Below are positions 5,008 to 6,514 of a stretch of 6,514 nucleotides of DNA, in pieces (the first letter of the stretch is position 1; every line of letters starts with the position of its first letter). The notes under the pieces were generated by a model. It was not told where the DNA came from and did not search any database. It saw only the letters and a list, made by a program, of their open reading frames with translations. The DNA is from Deltaproteobacteria bacterium (GTDB taxonomy: Bacteria; Desulfobacterota_E; Deferrimicrobia; Deferrimicrobiales; Deferrimicrobiaceae): contig JAMDBZ010000009.1 in assembly GCA_023488945.1 (NCBI GenBank), forward strand, positions 1 through 6,514, read 5' to 3'. A program made the position numbers and the translations under genes.

Positions 5008-6468
5008 ATGGCGCGCGCGAAGGTTCTCGTGGTCGACGACGAGCGGATGATCCGCTGGTCGATCCAGCAGGCCCTCGCGGGGGACGGGCACGCCGTCGCC
5101 ACGGTGGAGACGGGCGAAGAAGCCCTCGCCCAGGCCGCCGACGACACGCCCGACCTCGTTCTCCTCGACATCACTCTTCCCGGCATCGACGGCATCGAGG
5201 TCCTGCGCCGGCTCAAGGCCCAGGACCCGGCCGTCACCGTCGTCATGGTCACCGCGATGGACGACGTCAAGACCGCCGTCGAGGCGATGCGCCTCGGGGC
5301 CTACGACTACATCAGCAAGCCGTTCGACCTCGACCGCCTCAAGGTCCTCGTCCAGAACGCCCTCGACCGGCACGAGCTGCGCCAGGAACTGGAGTTCCAC
5401 CGGAAGGAGTCGGTCAGGAAGTACGGTTTCCACCGGATCATCGGGCCCAGCCGCAAGCTGGCCGAGGCCGTGGAAATCGCGCGCAAGGTGGCGAAGTCCG
5501 AGGCGTCGACGGTCCTTCTCCAGGGAGAGAGCGGGACGGGGAAAGATCTCTTCGCCCAGGCGATCCACTGCGAGAGCGGGCGCGCCACCCGCCCCTTCAT
5601 CCCGATCAATTGCACGGCGCTCCCGGAAGAGCTTCTCGAGTCGGAGTTGATGGGGCACGAGAAGGGGGCATTCACCGACGCCAAGGTTGCCAAGAAAGGG
5701 CTCTTCGAGATCGCCGACGGGGGGACGATCTTCCTGGACGAGATCGGCGACATGAAGCCGGGGCTCCAGGCCAAGCTGCTTCGATTCATCGAAAACAAGA
5801 CCTTCCGCCGGGTGGGAGGCCATCGCGACATTTCCGTCGACGTCCGGATCATCGCGGCGACGAACCGGAACCTCGATGACCTCGTCAGAACGGGGGCGTT
5901 CCGCGAGGACCTCTACTTCCGGCTCAACGTGATCCCGATCCGGATCGCCCCCCTCCGGGAGCGTACGGAGGACATCCTCCCCCTCGCCGACTTCTTCCTC
6001 TCCGAGTTCGCGAGGGAGTTCAAGAGGCCTTCGCGCGGCTTCTCCGCGGTGGCGAGGAGAAAAATGGCAGGCCACCCTTGGCCGGGAAACGTCCGGGAGC
6101 TCCGGAACGCGATCGAGCGGGCCATCATCCTCGGATCGGATGGGCCGGTCGAGCTCGACGATCTGCCCACCCCCGCCCGGGGCGGCGATCCTGCCTTCGC
6201 GGCGGTCTCCGTTCCGGGGGACGTTCCGTCCGCCGGCGACGGCGCGGAGGGAGAGGCCCCGGCGTCCCGGCCGGTGTCCCACGCCCTTGCAGGAGATAGA
6301 TGCCGCTTCATGCTGCCCCCTTCAGGCGTCGTGCTGGAAGAGGTCGAAAGGGACTTCATCCGCCAGGCGCTCGATCAGACCGAAGGAAACCAGACGCGGG
6401 CGGCCGACCTGCTCGGGCTGACGCGGGACGCGCTCAGATACCGGATGAAGAAGTTCGGTTTTTTGTAA
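5008..6468 (+). CDS. NtrC-family sigma54-dependent response regulator
   Basis: The 486-residue protein has three domains. The receiver (1 to about 120) has acidic D10/D11/E12, phospho-acceptor D54 (LLDITLPG), T82 and K104 (SKPFD). The AAA+ sigma54-activator domain (about 145-385) has Walker A GESGTGKD (173-180), the sigma54 contact loop at 220-225 reading GAFTDA rather than GAFTGA, Walker B IFLDEIGD (241-248), the FRLNVIPIRIAPLRER region and W358-PGNVREL. After a linker of about 55 residues rich in Pro, Ala and Gly, a Fis-type helix-turn-helix (about 443-486) ends with GNQTRAADLLGLTRDALRYRMKK. When phosphorylated, such proteins bind upstream enhancers and drive open-complex formation by sigma54 polymerase. 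The adjacent heme-containing kinase is the obvious partner. The ATG follows TAGGACCCGGAG, a fair ribosome binding site. No convincing -24/-12 promoter was seen in this window, so targets are probably elsewhere. Confidence 0.95.
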   Translation: MARAKVLVVDDERMIRWSIQQALAGDGHAVATVETGEEALAQAADDTPDLVLLDITLPGIDGIEVLRRLKAQDPAVTVVMVTAMDDVKTAVEAMRLGAYDYISKPFDLDRLKVLVQNALDRHELRQELEFHRKESVRKYGFHRIIGPSRKLAEAVEIARKVAKSEASTVLLQGESGTGKDLFAQAIHCESGRATRPFIPINCTALPEELLESELMGHEKGAFTDAKVAKKGLFEIADGGTIFLDEIGDMKPGLQAKLLRFIENKTFRRVGGHRDISVDVRIIAATNRNLDDLVRTGAFREDLYFRLNVIPIRIAPLRERTEDILPLADFFLSEFAREFKRPSRGFSAVARRKMAGHPWPGNVRELRNAIERAIILGSDGPVELDDLPTPARGGDPAFAAVSVPGDVPSAGDGAEGEAPASRPVSHALAGDRCRFMLPPSGVVLEEVERDFIRQALDQTEGNQTRAADLLGLTRDALRYRMKKFGFL

Positions 6469-6514
6469 TGCCGTTCGCTTTGCGGCAGCCCCAGTTGCCC
6501 CCTGAATTGAAAAA

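Noticed and set aside
3192..5270. Very long open frame on the minus strand across the kinase and its flanks
   Set aside because: It lies opposite the well-supported kinase, runs through the intergenic promoter region, is rich in Arg/Pro/Asp/Leu without any recognisable domain, and is what strong GC3 bias produces on the opposite strand.
4855..6282. Long minus-strand open frame opposite the response regulator, and similar ones opposite the TlpA-like gene (112-1572) and the polyferredoxin (1518-2354)
   Set aside because: Same explanation: mirror frames of high-GC genes with low-complexity composition and no family motifs.
6469..6487. TGCCG...CGGCA hairpin right after the response regulator stop, as a terminator
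   Set aside because: The stem is 5 bp with a 9-base loop and is followed by GCCCCAG, not a T-tract, on either strand. The remaining bases to 6514 show nothing I can support.

Overview
This is a high-GC window whose genes all lie on the + strand and show strong G/C bias at third codon positions. The content suggests an anaerobic or facultatively respiring bacterium rich in c-type cytochromes, of the broad deltaproteobacterial kind (Desulfobacterota, Geobacter-like or Deferrimicrobia-like lineages). Taxonomy cannot be fixed from 6.5 kb, so this is inference.

Layout: (1) positions 1-168 are the 3' end of a multiheme c-type cytochrome gene, followed by a hairpin plus T-tract that looks like an intrinsic terminator or attenuator. 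(2) Position 229 starts an exported thioredoxin-fold (TlpA/redoxin-like) protein with a C-terminal TPR region, in which both active-site cysteines are replaced by serine. (3) A very small membrane-anchored protein follows. Its reading frame meets TGA at 1535-1537 and then continues as L-S-C-I-G-V-G before a second TGA, only 4 bases before the next gene. Reading the first TGA as selenocysteine gives a C-terminal U-x-x-C redox motif, and a SECIS-like hairpin lies directly downstream. (4) A NapH-type polytopic membrane polyferredoxin (GTG start). (5) An exported octaheme c-type cytochrome (TTG start, overlapping the polyferredoxin stop by 4 bases). (6) A membrane histidine kinase whose periplasmic sensor region carries a CXXCH heme-attachment motif (TTG start). 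(7) After a 142-base gap holding a perfect 8+1+8 palindrome and a TATAAT box, an NtrC-type sigma54-dependent response regulator.

How the parts may work together (inference): the polyferredoxin could move electrons across or along the cytoplasmic membrane to the octaheme cytochrome. The small (seleno)protein with its U/C-x-x-C tail would be a thiol/selenol redox partner on the membrane surface, and the cysteine-less TlpA-TPR protein an assembly or docking factor. The heme-bearing kinase would sense redox state or a small ligand and phosphorylate the sigma54 activator to tune this or distant respiratory genes. The most noteworthy item is the probable selenoprotein, which standard gene calling would truncate or miss.
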